Source: Acidimicrobiia bacterium
GTDB lineage: Bacteria; Actinomycetota; Acidimicrobiia; Spongiisociales; Spongiisociaceae
Length of the DNA stretch: 64,000 nucleotides
Reading direction: 5' to 3'
NCBI GenBank assembly: GCA_022827785.1
Contig: JAJEIM010000025.1
Coordinates: 1 to 64,000 of the forward strand
The translations under genes and the position numbers were made by a program. Positions 5,762-16,213 of this stretch are shown here, piece after piece (the first letter of the stretch is position 1; each line of letters opens with the position of its first letter). Under the pieces are notes generated by a model. The model did not search any database and had not been told where the DNA came from. It saw nothing but the letters and a program-made list of their open reading frames with translations.

Positions 5762-8662
5762 ATGATCAGAATGGAGCCGGGTTCGTTCAGGCGGCCCCGC
5801 CGCCGTTCCAGCCGTTGGCTGGTCCTCGTGGCGGTGGTCCTCTTCGGGCTATTGATGCTGCTGAGCGGCCTGGCGACCGCGTGGACCGACTACCTGTGGT
5901 TCGACTCGGTCGGCGCCACGTCGGTCTGGGTCACGACCCTGTTGTCCCGGATCCTGCTGGGGCTGATCGGCTTTGCGGTGGCCGCACTCGTCATCTGGAT
6001 CAACCTCGAGGTGGTCTCCCGTTGCAGGATCGGCCCGCTGATCGACGGAGGCCCTGATGATGAGGTGATCCGTCGCTTCCGGCAATGGGTGCGCGCACGC
6101 CGGATCCGCGCCCACCTGGCCGGTGCGGTGATTCTCGGGCTGCTGCTCGGCACCTCGGTGGCGTCCTGGTGGCAGGACGTGCTGGTCTGGCTCAACGAGG
6201 TGCCGTTCGGCAAGACCGATCCGATCTTCGGGGTCGATGCCTCGTTCTACGTGTTCCATCTCCCCGTCTACCGGAACATCGTGAGTTGGTCTATCCAGCT
6301 GGTGGTGGCTTCCGCCCTGGTGTCCCTGGCATACCACTACCTGAGCGGCGGTATCCAGCGCCTGCCGAACCGGCTGCCGCTTGTCTCGAGCGGGGTCAAG
6401 TCCCATCTCTCGGTGTTGCTGGCAGCCTTGGCGATACTCAAGGCGGTCGCCTACCGGCTCGACTCCTACGAGCTCCTGTATTCGACCCGAGGTGCCATAT
6501 TCGGCGCCTCCTACACGGACGTCAACGCCCATCGCCCGGCCCTCACCTTGCTGATGGCCATCTCCATACTGGGCGCGATGTTGCTGCTGTGGAATATGCG
6601 CCAGGCCGGCTGGCTTCTTCCGGCGGTGGCGGGCGGGCTCTGGCTCATCGTCTCGGTGGTGGTGGGCGGCATCATCCCGGCGGCCATCGAGCGGTTCCGC
6701 GTCCAGCCCAACCAGTTCAACCTGGAGCGCCCCTACATCGAGCATCACATCGGGTTCACCCTCGATGCCTACGGGATGGGGGCTGGGCAGGTGGAGACCC
6801 GCGACTTCGCGGCTTCTCCTGACCTCACCGGCGAGGACATCGCCGGCAACCAGGCGACCATCAGCAACGTGAAGCTCTGGGACCCCGGCGTGCTGGTGCC
6901 GGCCTACTCCCAGCTGCAGGCGATTCGCCCCTACTACCAGATATCCAACGTCGACACCGACCGGTACGTCATCGACGGAGAATTGACCCAGGTGATGGTG
7001 GCTGCCCGAGAGTTGGACTCGGAGGATCTGCCGGCGGAAGGATGGGTCAACGAGAAGCTGGTCTACACGCACGGCTTCGGGGAGGTGATCTCCAGAGCCA
7101 ACGATGTCAACCCGACGACCGGCGAACCCGACTTCCTGGTGCGGGACGTGCCGCCCAAGTCGATCGTGTCCGAGCTGCAGACCATGCAACCCCGCATCTA
7201 TTTCGGCGAGACGGCCGAGACTGGCAGCTACGTCATCGCCCGGACCAACCAGCTGGAGGTTGACTTCCCCTCGGGCGAGGACGACACGGTGGTTCGCAAC
7301 ACCTACGAGGGCGAGGGAGGCGTGCAGCTGTCCAACATCGCGGTCCGGTTCGCGATGGCGCTGCGGTTCGGTGACCTGAACACGCTCATCTCGCCCGAGC
7401 TCACGCCGGAGTCGCGGGTGCTGATGGTGCGCAACGTGGTCGATCGCCTCGCCCGCGTAGCGCCCTTCATGCAGGCTGACAACGATCCGTACCTGGCCCT
7501 GATCGACGGGCGCCTGGTATGGATCGTAGATCTCTACTCGACCACCAGCCGGTACCCCTACTCGGCGCCTGTAATCGACGCTCGTCTCGGGATCACCTCG
7601 GACCTGTCTCGTGACTTCAACTACATCCGCAATTCGGTCAAGGCGGTGGTCGACGCCGAGGACGGCACCATGACCCTCTACGTGCTCGAACCAACCGACC
7701 CGCTCACCCAGGCCTACCGCAACGTGTTCCCCGAGGTGTTCACCGACGCATCCGAGATGAGCGAGGAGTTGCGGAGCCATCTGCGTTACCCCGAGGACAT
7801 GTTCCGGGTCCAGTCCGAAATGTACGCCACCTATCACCAGCTGGAACCGCAGGACTTCTTCCAGGATGAGGACAAGTGGCAGGTCCCGGGCGAGCCGGCC
7901 ACGTCCAATCGAGAGTTGCTGCGTGGCGACGCCTTCGACCAGACCGGCCGGGTCAGGAAGGACCTCCGCCAGAGCCTTCCCTACTACCTGCTGATGAGGC
8001 TGCCGGACGAGGAGGAGCTCTCCTATCTGATCCTCCAGAGCTTCAACCCGGCCAGCCGGGACAATATGACCGCCTTCCTGGTGGCCAAGAGCGGCCCCGA
8101 GGAGTACGGAAAGATGATCGACTACCGCCTGCCCAGGGGAGAGCTCATCAACGGACTCGAGCAGGTGAGCGCCCGGATCGACCAGGACCCGGTGATCTCG
8201 CAGCAGTTCACTCTGCTGGGCCAGCAGGGATCCGAGATCATCCGGGGCAACATGCTGGTGGTGCCGGTCGAGGAGTCTCTCCTGTTCATCCAGCCCATCT
8301 ATCTCAGGGGAGAGGGGGTCCTGCTGCCCGAGTTCAAGCGGGTGGTGGTGGTATACGGCGAGCAGACCCCGCCGATCATGAGCGAAACGCTCGATGCGGC
8401 CCTGGCCGAGATCTTCGGCTCGGCACCGGTCATAGACCGTTCCGGTGCCGACGACGTTTCCGGTGAGGACACACCGTCCGAGGACGTCGTGACCCGTCCG
8501 AGCGACGGGAGTCTCGATCTGCAAGCCACGGTCCTGCGGATCGACCGCCTCCTGAGCGAGGCCGATGCGGCCCTCCGCTCCGGTGACCTGGGCGAGTACC
8601 AGGCGAAGGTCGACGAGGCCACCCGGCTGACCGACCGCCTGGTCGGGTCGCTGGAAGGATGA
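5762..8662 (+). CDS. UPF0182 family large membrane protein
   Basis: The 966-residue product matches the UPF0182/COG1615 family in length and order. It has about seven hydrophobic segments in the first 320 residues (for example SRWLVLVAVVLFGLLMLL near the start), followed by a large extracytoplasmic domain with the family segments FNLERPYIEHHIGFTLDAY and PYYLLMRLP, and an acidic tail. Function is not established in any species I know of. It directly follows the DivIVA-like gene across a tandem hairpin, so they may be cotranscribed. Confidence 0.9.
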   Translation: MIRMEPGSFRRPRRRSSRWLVLVAVVLFGLLMLLSGLATAWTDYLWFDSVGATSVWVTTLLSRILLGLIGFAVAALVIWINLEVVSRCRIGPLIDGGPDDEVIRRFRQWVRARRIRAHLAGAVILGLLLGTSVASWWQDVLVWLNEVPFGKTDPIFGVDASFYVFHLPVYRNIVSWSIQLVVASALVSLAYHYLSGGIQRLPNRLPLVSSGVKSHLSVLLAALAILKAVAYRLDSYELLYSTRGAIFGASYTDVNAHRPALTLLMAISILGAMLLLWNMRQAGWLLPAVAGGLWLIVSVVVGGIIPAAIERFRVQPNQFNLERPYIEHHIGFTLDAYGMGAGQVETRDFAASPDLTGEDIAGNQATISNVKLWDPGVLVPAYSQLQAIRPYYQISNVDTDRYVIDGELTQVMVAARELDSEDLPAEGWVNEKLVYTHGFGEVISRANDVNPTTGEPDFLVRDVPPKSIVSELQTMQPRIYFGETAETGSYVIARTNQLEVDFPSGEDDTVVRNTYEGEGGVQLSNIAVRFAMALRFGDLNTLISPELTPESRVLMVRNVVDRLARVAPFMQADNDPYLALIDGRLVWIVDLYSTTSRYPYSAPVIDARLGITSDLSRDFNYIRNSVKAVVDAEDGTMTLYVLEPTDPLTQAYRNVFPEVFTDASEMSEELRSHLRYPEDMFRVQSEMYATYHQLEPQDFFQDEDKWQVPGEPATSNRELLRGDAFDQTGRVRKDLRQSLPYYLLMRLPDEEELSYLILQSFNPASRDNMTAFLVAKSGPEEYGKMIDYRLPRGELINGLEQVSARIDQDPVISQQFTLLGQQGSEIIRGNMLVVPVEESLLFIQPIYLRGEGVLLPEFKRVVVVYGEQTPPIMSETLDAALAEIFGSAPVIDRSGADDVSGEDTPSEDVVTRPSDGSLDLQATVLRIDRLLSEADAALRSGDLGEYQAKVDEATRLTDRLVGSLEG

Positions 8663-8728
8663 GCAACTGACCGGAGGGCAGCCCGGCCGACCCTATGATG
8701 GACGGCCCGCGACCATGGAGGGCGGCGC

Positions 8729-11086
8729 ATGCCGGGGCTGATCAGGTGGTTCGGGGAGGTCTCCCTCAGCGACGTTCCAACGGTGGGCGGCAAGAACGCC
8801 TCACTCGGAGAGATGTACTCCAACCTGGGGTCGCTGGGCGTGGTGGTGCCCAACGGCTTCGCCACCACCGTGGAGGCATTCGGGCTGTTCATGGCCGAGT
8901 CGGGACTGCGGGATCGGGTAGACCGGCGGCTGCGGGAGGCTGGAACGGATGATCCCGCCGCCCTGCGCGACGCCGGTGAGGACATCCGGCGCTGGGTGGC
9001 CGGCGCGCCGGTGCCCGAGCGGCTGGTCGATGAGATCGGTGCCGCCTACGAGAGCCTGGGATCCGAGCCGGGCGGGACCGTGGTGGCCGTGCGCTCATCC
9101 GCCACCGCCGAGGACCTGCCGGATGCCTCCTTCGCCGGCCTGCAGGACACCTACCTCGGGGTGCAGGGCGCCGACCGGGTGGTCCGGGCGGTTCGGGATG
9201 TATTCGCCTCTCTCTTCAGCCACCGGGCGCTCGACTACCGGATCCGGAGCGGCCATGACGAGGGCAGGGTCGCCATCTCCGCGGGTGTTCAGCGGATGGT
9301 TCACAGCGCCGCGTCCGGGGTCGTGTTCACCATTGACACGGAGAGCGGGTTCGACGGGGTGGTGTTCATCACCGGCGCCTACGGGCTGGGTGAACTCCTG
9401 GTCCAGGGAGGCATAAACCCCGATGAGTTCTACGTGGCCAAGCGGAATCTGGCCGCCGGGCGTCCGGCGGTGATCTCCCGGACACTCGGGACCAAGACGC
9501 AGCAGATGGTGTTCGGCGAGCTAGGGGGCGCCGAGGTCGAGGTTGAGGACGTGCCGTTGGCCGACCAGCGCCGGTTCTGCCTCAGCGACACGGAGATCGA
9601 GGAACTCGCCCGCCAAGCGGTCGCCATCGAGGCCTACTACGGCCGCCCGATGGACATCGAATGGGCGAAGGACACCAATGACAATCGCCTCTACATCGTC
9701 CAGGCGAGGCCGGAAACCGTGCAGAGCCGGGAGAGCCGGGGGGTTCTTACCCGGTTCCGGCTGGAGGGGAGCGGCCCCGTCCTGGTGACGGGCCGCAGCG
9801 TGGGCCAGCGGATCGGAGCCGGCGCTGTCAGGATCGTCCACTCCCCCCGGGACATGAACCGGGTGGAAAAGGGCGACGTCCTGGTCGCCGACATGACCGA
9901 CCCGGACTGGGAGCCGGTGATGCAGCGGGCTGCGGCCATCGTGACCAATCGTGGAGGCCGCACCTGCCACGCCGCGATCATCGCCCGGGAACTGGGAGTT
10001 CCGGCGGTGGTGGGGTCCGGGAACGCCACCCGGCGGCTGGAGGATGGAGCCGAGGTCACCGTCTCGTGCGCCCAGGGCGAGATCGGGAGGGTCTACGAAG
10101 GGGCCGTACCGTTCCGGACCGAGGTGGTCCGTCTGGATCGAATGCCGGAACCTCCCACCAAGGTGATGATGAACGTCGGAAACCCCTCCCGGGCCTTCGG
10201 CTTCAGCCGGATTCCCAACCACGGCGTGGGGCTGGCGAGAATGGAGTTCATCATCAACAACGCCATCGGAGTCCACCCGAAGGCGTTGCTCGACTACCCC
10301 GACGTGCCCGACGACGTCCGGGAGGGCATCGACGAGCGTATCGCCGGATACGAGGATCCCCGGTCATTCTTCATCACGAAGCTGGTGGAGGGGATCGCGA
10401 CGCTGGCTCTCGGCTTCCACCCCAAGCCGGTGATCGTCCGCCTGTCCGACTTCAAGTCGAACGAGTACGCCCATCTGCTGGGCGGGAGCCGGTACGAGCC
10501 CACCGAGGAGAACCCGATGCTCGGGTTCCGGGGAGCTTCGCGCTACCGCTCCTCGGATTTCGCCGATGTGTTCGCGCTCGAGTGCGAGGCGCTACGGCGG
10601 GTAAGGAACGAGTTCGGCCTCGACAACATCGAGGTCATGGTTCCGTTCGTCCGCACCGTCGAGGAGGCTTCCAGCGTGGTGGACGTACTGGCCCGCAACG
10701 GCCTGCGACGCGGCGAGGACGGACTCCGGATCATCATGATGTGCGAGATACCTTCCAACGCCCTGCTCGCTTCGGAGTTCCTCGAGTTCTTCGACGGGTT
10801 CTCGATCGGATCGAACGACCTGGCCCAGCTCTCCTTGGCGGTTGACCGCGACTCCGCCCTGGTAGCCGGCCTCTTCGACGAACGGAACCCGGCCGTGAAG
10901 GAGCTGATCAGTCTGGCGGTCGAGGCGTGCCGCGATGCCGGCAAGTACATAGGAATCTGCGGCCAGGGTCCCTCGGACTATCCGGACTTCGCGGCCTGGC
11001 TGGTGGAAGTCGGACTCGAGAGCGTTTCGTTGAACCCCGACACGGTGGTCGAAACTTGGATGTACCTGTCCGGCCAGGAGGCGTGA
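8729..11086 (+). CDS. ppsA: phosphoenolpyruvate synthase
   Basis: Makes PEP from pyruvate and ATP with release of AMP and phosphate, the entry step of gluconeogenesis from pyruvate. The 785-residue protein shows the three PPDK-family domains in order: ATP-grasp (about 15-340; [16 protein letters not shown]), the swivelling phosphohistidine domain with His414 in [15 protein letters not shown], and a C-terminal PEP/pyruvate barrel ending with the catalytic-cysteine segment [14 protein letters not shown]. Length matches PpsA (about 790) and is shorter than PPDK. A DegT-type aminotransferase follows after four bases, so the two are probably cotranscribed. Confidence 0.95.
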   Translation: MPGLIRWFGEVSLSDVPTVGGKNASLGEMYSNLGSLGVVVPNGFATTVEAFGLFMAESGLRDRVDRRLREAGTDDPAALRDAGEDIRRWVAGAPVPERLVDEIGAAYESLGSEPGGTVVAVRSSATAEDLPDASFAGLQDTYLGVQGADRVVRAVRDVFASLFSHRALDYRIRSGHDEGRVAISAGVQRMVHSAASGVVFTIDTESGFDGVVFITGAYGLGELLVQGGINPDEFYVAKRNLAAGRPAVISRTLGTKTQQMVFGELGGAEVEVEDVPLADQRRFCLSDTEIEELARQAVAIEAYYGRPMDIEWAKDTNDNRLYIVQARPETVQSRESRGVLTRFRLEGSGPVLVTGRSVGQRIGAGAVRIVHSPRDMNRVEKGDVLVADMTDPDWEPVMQRAAAIVTNRGGRTCHAAIIARELGVPAVVGSGNATRRLEDGAEVTVSCAQGEIGRVYEGAVPFRTEVVRLDRMPEPPTKVMMNVGNPSRAFGFSRIPNHGVGLARMEFIINNAIGVHPKALLDYPDVPDDVREGIDERIAGYEDPRSFFITKLVEGIATLALGFHPKPVIVRLSDFKSNEYAHLLGGSRYEPTEENPMLGFRGASRYRSSDFADVFALECEALRRVRNEFGLDNIEVMVPFVRTVEEASSVVDVLARNGLRRGEDGLRIIMMCEIPSNALLASEFLEFFDGFSIGSNDLAQLSLAVDRDSALVAGLFDERNPAVKELISLAVEACRDAGKYIGICGQGPSDYPDFAAWLVEVGLESVSLNPDTVVETWMYLSGQEA

Positions 11087-11090
11087 GGTC

Positions 11091-12317
11091 GTGCCCGGGC
11101 CCGGTACAGAGGTCATCGGTGAGGAGGAGTTAGCCGGCGTCCGGGAGGTACTCCGGAGCGGGCACCTGGCCCGTTACGGTCCTGAGGCGGGGTTCCCGGC
11201 CAAGGTGCTGCGTTTCGAGCGCGAGGTGGTGAGGCTGGCCGGAGTCGAACATGCGCTGGCTGTCAATTCCGGGACCAGCGCCCTCTACCTGGCTCTGGCG
11301 GGTCTCGGGATCGGTCCCGGCGACCAGGTCATCGTTCCGGGATTCACCTTCGTCGCCTCGATCTCGGCGATCATCCACGCGGGGGCGCATCCGGTGCTGG
11401 CCGAGGTGGATGGCAGCTTCAACCTCGATCCGGCCGATGTGGAAGCCAAAATCACACCTCGCACCAGAGCCGTTCTGGTGGTCCACATGCTGGGCAACGC
11501 CGCCAGGCTCCGCGAGCTGCGTCAGGTGGCCGAGCGCCACGGAGTGGCGCTCATCGAGGACGCCGCCCAGGCGTTCGGCGGGACCTATAGGGGGAGATGG
11601 CTCGGCGCCCACGGCGACGCGGGCGTGTTCAGCTTCAACATCTACAAGACCATCACCTGCGGGGACGGGGGCATGCTCGTCACCGACGATGAAGCGCTTT
11701 ACCAGCGCTGCTTCGCCTTGCACGATCAGGGCCACAGTCCCCATCGAACCGGTGTCGAGGTGGGCAGGCGGCCCGTACTGGGCCTCAATTTCCGGATGGT
11801 GGAGCTCCAGGGAGCGGTGTTGCTGGCGCAGCTGGCCAAGCTGGACCGCATCAAGTCCCACCTCCGCGTCAATCGGGACATCGTGCGCGAGGGCCTGGCG
11901 AACCTGCCCGGTCTTGCATTCCGCGATCGGCCCGATCCCGGCGGCGATCTCGCCACCCACCTCGTGGTGGTGTTCCCCACCGCCGAAGTGGCGCGGCGGG
12001 TCGTGGACGAACTCGGTTCCATCACCCTGGCCGCATCCGGATGGCATGTCTATTCGAACATGGAGCACCTGCTGGAAGGGCGCACCGCGTCCGGCCGGGG
12101 ATGCCCGTTCGGCTGCTCGTGCGAGAGCGAGTCCACGGCCGGCTACCACCGGGGCATGCTGCCCCGGACTGACGCCCTGCTGTCACGCTCGGTGAGCATC
12201 GGTATAGGGGTTGTGGACCCCAACCTCGCGCCCTTGGGCCTGGGCATGTCGGCAGGTCCGGACCAGGCCCGGCAGCTGGCGGACCGCATCCGGACCGTCA
12301 TCGCACGGCATCTCTGA
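11091..12317 (+). CDS. DegT/DnrJ/EryC1/StrS family aminotransferase
   Basis: PLP-dependent enzyme of the family that usually transaminates keto-sugars or aminates related carbonyl compounds. In 408 residues it has VNSGTSALYLAL (phosphate-binding region), EDAAQAFGG (the cofactor-ring aspartate) and the probable Schiff-base Lys186 in FSFNIYKTITCGDGG. A cysteine-containing segment GCPFGCSCES near residue 340 is unusual for the family. The start is GTG, four bases after ppsA. No sugar-nucleotide genes are nearby, so the substrate cannot be named. Confidence 0.85.
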   Translation: MPGPGTEVIGEEELAGVREVLRSGHLARYGPEAGFPAKVLRFEREVVRLAGVEHALAVNSGTSALYLALAGLGIGPGDQVIVPGFTFVASISAIIHAGAHPVLAEVDGSFNLDPADVEAKITPRTRAVLVVHMLGNAARLRELRQVAERHGVALIEDAAQAFGGTYRGRWLGAHGDAGVFSFNIYKTITCGDGGMLVTDDEALYQRCFALHDQGHSPHRTGVEVGRRPVLGLNFRMVELQGAVLLAQLAKLDRIKSHLRVNRDIVREGLANLPGLAFRDRPDPGGDLATHLVVVFPTAEVARRVVDELGSITLAASGWHVYSNMEHLLEGRTASGRGCPFGCSCESESTAGYHRGMLPRTDALLSRSVSIGIGVVDPNLAPLGLGMSAGPDQARQLADRIRTVIARHL

Positions 12318-12375
12318 TGCTCTCAGGATCGTCGGGAGGCCGGGTCCGTATGCGCACGCCGGTAGCTGACCTGTC

Positions 12376-13263
12376 GTGCCGGTAGTCTTCGCGCTGCTGG
12401 CGGCGGCGAGCTTCTCAGCCCTCGCCATCACGGTCACCCGGGGTTTCCGCACCAACAGCCTGATGACCGGTCTGATGGTGTCGCTGCCGGTGGGTGCCCT
12501 CGTCACCGGCGCCTTCACGCTGGCCGATCCCCCGACCGGGCTGACCCTCCGCGCGATCCTGTTCTTCGTGGCCGGGGGAATCGTCGGAGAGGGGGTGGGC
12601 CGGACCGCCTTCATCTTCGCGGTGAGGCTTATCGGGCCTTCCAGCGCCACGCCGCTGCAGACCGCAACCTATCCGGCGCTGGTCCTGGTCGGGGGATGGA
12701 TCCTGCTGACCGAGCCGGTGACGATCTCTCGAGTGGTCGGGGCGCTCGCTATCGCGGGCGGCATCACAGTGCTGGTGAGGGGCCAGCCGGGGGCCGAGCA
12801 GTCCGGCGCAGTCGGGCAGCCCGGGAAGGGAAGGAGGTGGCCTTACTTACTACCGGTACTGGGGGGCATCTCGTTCGCGTCCTCGGACTTGCTGCGCAAG
12901 CTGGGCCTGGAGGAGACGCCGCACCCCGCCTTCGGCGCGGTGAGCGGCACCATCACGATAATCCTGATCTGGATCGTCATCCTGGCTCTCACGCCGCGCC
13001 TGCGAGCCACTGTCCGCCTGGAACCCGGATGGCAGTGGTTCATCCCTACCGGATTGCTGGCGGGCCTCGGAGTGCTGGCGGTGTTCCAGGCGCTCGAGGG
13101 CGGAGACGTAACGGTGGTCGGTCCGATCATCATGTCCCAGCCGCTGATAGTGGTCTTTTTCTCGGCCCTGTTCCTGAGGGACCTGGAGAAGCTGACCTGG
13201 AAGGTGGTGGCCGGCGCGGCCCTGACCGTCCTGGGAGTGATAACCCTCAGCGTGAGCGGGTGA
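12376..13263 (+). CDS. EamA/DMT-family transporter
   Basis: Ten-segment drug/metabolite transporter-like permease of 295 residues, built of two EamA repeats (about 1-140 and 155-295). Each repeat ends in the typical hydrophobic helix (VGALAIAGGITVLV and VAGAALTVLGVITL). The start is GTG. It lies downstream of the DegT aminotransferase on the same strand. The substrate is unknown; an amino-acid or amine exporter is common in the family. Confidence 0.85.
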   Translation: MPVVFALLAAASFSALAITVTRGFRTNSLMTGLMVSLPVGALVTGAFTLADPPTGLTLRAILFFVAGGIVGEGVGRTAFIFAVRLIGPSSATPLQTATYPALVLVGGWILLTEPVTISRVVGALAIAGGITVLVRGQPGAEQSGAVGQPGKGRRWPYLLPVLGGISFASSDLLRKLGLEETPHPAFGAVSGTITIILIWIVILALTPRLRATVRLEPGWQWFIPTGLLAGLGVLAVFQALEGGDVTVVGPIIMSQPLIVVFFSALFLRDLEKLTWKVVAGAALTVLGVITLSVSG

Positions 13264-13316
13264 GGCGTAGGGTGGACACGATCCGCCTCCCGGCCAGGTG
13301 AGACCCGTTCTTGATG

Positions 13317-14567
13317 TCAGACCAAGTCGTCGAGACTCGCTCGCACGGCCTCGGCCAGCTCGGTCAGCTGGCTCTCTGTCATCACGAAGGGCGGCGATAC
13401 CTGCACGGCGTTACCGAACAGGATCCGGCTCAACACCCCGTGCTTGCGCAGGGCGGCGTTCATCCGGTCCGGTAGCTGCGGGTTCTCGGCAAACGCCTCG
13501 GGCGCCAGCTGGATGGCTGCGAGAGCGCCGACCCCGCACCTCACCTCGCTGACCAGTTCGTGAGCCGCCAGCGGGCCCAGCCCGGCGGCGAGCTGAGTCT
13601 CCAGCCGGTTCGCCTCCGCCAGCAGGTTCTCACGCTGGATCACGTTGAGGTTGGCAATGGCAGCCGCCGCCACGGTGGTATGCCCCGTGTAGGTGTAGCC
13701 GTGCCGCCACAAGCCGGCGTCCCCTTCGAACCACGGCTCCGCTATGTGTGGCGCCGCGATCACCGCTCCCAGCGGGAGGTAGCCCGAGGTTATGCCCTTG
13801 GCGCAGGTGACCAGGTCGGGTTCCAGGTTCCAGCGTTGGCTGGCGAACCACATCCCGGTGCGCCCGAAGCCGGTGATCACCTCGTCGGCGATGAACAGGA
13901 TGCCGGTGTCCCGACAGATGCCCCGGACCTTCTCCAGGTAGCCGGGCGGGGGAGCGAGGATGCCACCCGCGCCGATGATCGGCTCGCAGATGAACGCGGC
14001 GATTCGTTCGGCGCCGATCCGCTCGATGGCGTCGAGCAGCGAGTCGTGCGAGTCCCATTCCACCAGGGCCGTGTCGGTCAGCAGCCGGCCGTATCCGTCG
14101 TTGTTGGCGGAGATGCCGGCGATGCTGGTACCGGCGGTATGCATCCCGTGATAGGCCCGCGACCGGCTCAGGACGAAGGTGCGGTCGGACCGTCCCATGG
14201 CGGTGTGGTAGCGGCGGGCCAGCTTGACGGCGGTGTCCACCGAGTCGGACCCGCCGCTGGTGAGGAAGCTCACGCTGCCGGGAACCGGAGCGATCATCGA
14301 TAGCCGGTCGGTGAGCTCGTTGACCGGCGGCGAGGTGAGGTCGCCGAACGTCGAGTAGGCCTCGAGGGTCCGCATCTGGGCGGCGACCGCATCGGCGATC
14401 TCGGAGCGCCCGTGCCCGATATTGCAGTACCACAGGCTGGCGCCGGCATCGAGGTATCGCTTCCCGGAGTCGTCCCAGACATAGCATCCCTCGCCCCGCG
14501 CGATCACCAACTCGCTCCGGAGTACAGCCCGCATGTCCGCGAACGGATGCCAGAACTTGGTAGCCAT
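13317..14567 (-). CDS. class III PLP-dependent aminotransferase
   Basis: Transfers an amino group between an omega-amino acid or amine and a keto acid such as pyruvate. The 416-residue protein has the class III hallmarks: WHPFADM at the N-terminus as in BioA/omega-transaminases, SGGSDSVDTAVKLAR (phosphate-binding region), FIADEVITGFGRTG (cofactor aspartate) and the Schiff-base lysine in CAKGITSGYLPLG. The ATG at 14567 is chosen because GGAGGG precedes it; an upstream TTG five codons away would overlap that site. It is divergent from ddl across a palindrome-rich gap. No biotin genes adjoin it, so BioA is not supported. Confidence 0.88.
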   Translation of the reverse strand: MATKFWHPFADMRAVLRSELVIARGEGCYVWDDSGKRYLDAGASLWYCNIGHGRSEIADAVAAQMRTLEAYSTFGDLTSPPVNELTDRLSMIAPVPGSVSFLTSGGSDSVDTAVKLARRYHTAMGRSDRTFVLSRSRAYHGMHTAGTSIAGISANNDGYGRLLTDTALVEWDSHDSLLDAIERIGAERIAAFICEPIIGAGGILAPPPGYLEKVRGICRDTGILFIADEVITGFGRTGMWFASQRWNLEPDLVTCAKGITSGYLPLGAVIAAPHIAEPWFEGDAGLWRHGYTYTGHTTVAAAAIANLNVIQRENLLAEANRLETQLAAGLGPLAAHELVSEVRCGVGALAAIQLAPEAFAENPQLPDRMNAALRKHGVLSRILFGNAVQVSPPFVMTESQLTELAEAVRASLDDLV

Positions 14568-14638
14568 GGGTGTGCCCTCCAACGGTCGCGGCGGTCGATC
14601 ACGCCCTGTAACCAGGGCCGCCGGGAATGATAGCGAGA

Positions 14639-14655
14639 CACCCGGTAACCGGGTG
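14639..14655. promoter_or_regulatory. perfect 17-bp palindrome in a divergent promoter region
   Basis: CACCCGGT-A-ACCGGGTG is a perfect inverted repeat between the divergent aminotransferase and ddl genes. A second inverted repeat (CCCTG-TAAC-CAGGG) sits about 20-35 bases to its left, and both share the core GTAACC. It is a good candidate operator, but the regulator is unknown. Confidence 0.45.
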
Positions 14656-14758
14656 ACCTGGATCGGTAACCAAGAACCGTCCGAGACCGGGCACTAGCCT
14701 TGGACGGCCCCGCCGGCTGGGAAGGCGGCGGCGACTGACAGTCCCGGGAGGATGAGCG

Positions 14759-15835
14759 ATGGCCAATCCGGCGGTGGTTTTCGGGGGCCCGTCGCCCGAG
14801 CACGACATCAGCGTGCTGACCGGGTTGCAGGCCGCGCGGCTGCTGGCTGAGGCGGGCGCCGACCCGCTGGTCCTCTACTGGTCGAAGACGGGCAGCTGGT
14901 ACCGGGTGGCGGCGGACGGCGAGGCCGGTGACTACGCGGCCGGGATCCCTCCGAAGGCCCGGGAGCTGCGCTTCGAGGCTCGTCCGCAGGCCGGATGGTT
15001 CTTGAAGAGGCGTCGCTTGGAAGTCGATACGGTGCTGGTGTGCTGCCACGGCGGTCCGGGCGAGGACGGGACCCTGCAGGGCGCCATGGACCTGGCCGGG
15101 ATCCGCTACTCGGGACCCGATGCGGCGGGCTCCAACCTGCTGATGGACAAGCTGACCTTCGGGGCCCTGATGGCCGCCTCCGGGTTCCCCTGCCTGCCCA
15201 GGGTTCCGGTGGGTGCCGGCGATCCTCCCGAGTTCCCTCCTCCCTACATCGTCAAGCCCCGCTTCGGTGGGTCCTCCATCGGCATCGAGGTGGTCAGCGA
15301 TTACGACACCGCGGTCGCGCTGCTCGGGTCGTCACCGCACCTCGACAGAGGGGCCGTGATCGAGCCCTACCTCGAGGGTGGGCGGGACCTGAACGTGGCG
15401 GTGCGGACCTACCCACAGCTGGAACTGTCCGCCATCGAGGCGCCGGTGAGCGAGCAGTTCTACGACTACCGCGAGAAGTACCTGTCCGGAGGGGGTATCG
15501 AGGGTTCGGCCCGCGAGCTGCCGGCGAGCCTTCCCGGGGAGGTCGAGCAGCGGATCCGGTCGATGGCCCGGCAGGTCACCGAGTTGACGGGGATCCGGTC
15601 GATGGCGCGGATCGACTTCCTGGAGAGGGGCGGCGAGTTGTGGGTCAACGAGGTGAACACCATCCCCGGCAGCCTCTCACTCTACCTGTGGGTGGACCCT
15701 CCCATCAGCCGCAGGCAACTGGTTCTCGACCTGGTTGCCGAGCTGGAGGCCTCCACGCCGCGCTGGTTCTCGGTGGCCGGAGCCGACGGAACGGCCCTGC
15801 GGGGCGCTGCCGCCATCTCCAAGAAACTGGGTTGA
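14759..15835 (+). CDS. ddl: D-alanine--D-alanine ligase family ATP-grasp enzyme
   Basis: Expected to join two D-alanines for peptidoglycan. The 358-residue protein has the Ddl N-terminus FGGPSPEHDISVLTG, the ATP-grasp region PYIVKPRFGGSSIGIEVV, the IDFLERGG metal-binding strand and the EVNTIPGSLS motif. The last differs from the EVNTxPGMT of classical Ddl, so a different terminal substrate or a paralogue is possible. GGGAGG precedes the ATG. It is separated from the usual mur cluster and is convergent with a small Lrp-type gene. Confidence 0.82.
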   Translation: MANPAVVFGGPSPEHDISVLTGLQAARLLAEAGADPLVLYWSKTGSWYRVAADGEAGDYAAGIPPKARELRFEARPQAGWFLKRRRLEVDTVLVCCHGGPGEDGTLQGAMDLAGIRYSGPDAAGSNLLMDKLTFGALMAASGFPCLPRVPVGAGDPPEFPPPYIVKPRFGGSSIGIEVVSDYDTAVALLGSSPHLDRGAVIEPYLEGGRDLNVAVRTYPQLELSAIEAPVSEQFYDYREKYLSGGGIEGSARELPASLPGEVEQRIRSMARQVTELTGIRSMARIDFLERGGELWVNEVNTIPGSLSLYLWVDPPISRRQLVLDLVAELEASTPRWFSVAGADGTALRGAAAISKKLG

Positions 15836-15911
15836 TCGGTCCGATCCCGGCTACTACCGGGTACAAAGCCTTTGCCCACCGAGAGGGTCCGGCAGGAGCG
15901 TCGGTAGTGAC

Positions 15912-16145
15912 TTAGAGGTTGATGACCGGGCAGGTGAGGGTCCGGGTGATGCCGGCGATCGACTGGATCCGGGCAACGACCAGCCTCCCCAGCGCATCAA
16001 CATCCTCGGCTCCGGCCCTGACGACGATGTCGTACGGTCCGGTCACGTCGTCAGCCTGCGACACTCCGTCGATCAAGCGGACTTCTTCCACGACCTGCTT
16101 GGCCTTGCCGACTTCGGTCTGGATGAGGACATATGCCTCGACCAC
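15912..16145 (-). CDS. stand-alone Lrp/AsnC ligand-binding (RAM) domain protein
   Basis: The 77-residue protein contains only the RAM effector-binding domain of Lrp/AsnC regulators (VTGPYDIVVRAG and the C-terminal strand ITRTLTCPVINL) and no helix-turn-helix. Such proteins assemble as ring-shaped oligomers that bind amino acids; they may modulate full-length Lrp proteins. The start is GTG with AGGAG upstream. Confidence 0.85.
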   Translation of the reverse strand: MVEAYVLIQTEVGKAKQVVEEVRLIDGVSQADDVTGPYDIVVRAGAEDVDALGRLVVARIQSIAGITRTLTCPVINL

Positions 16146-16213
16146 GTTGCTCCTCTCGGTCTCGGTTGGACGGAACTATACCGAGTCGGCGGGGATGGGG
16201 ATAGAGGGACGGC

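Noticed and set aside
5849-8524. 891-codon open frame antisense to the UPF0182 gene
   Set aside because: Long antisense frames are expected in high-GC coding DNA. It lacks recognisable domains and membrane features, and the plus-strand gene is a clear family match.
15836-15911. rho-independent terminator between ddl and the Lrp-type gene
   Set aside because: Only short imperfect inverted repeats and no T-tract; not strong enough to report.
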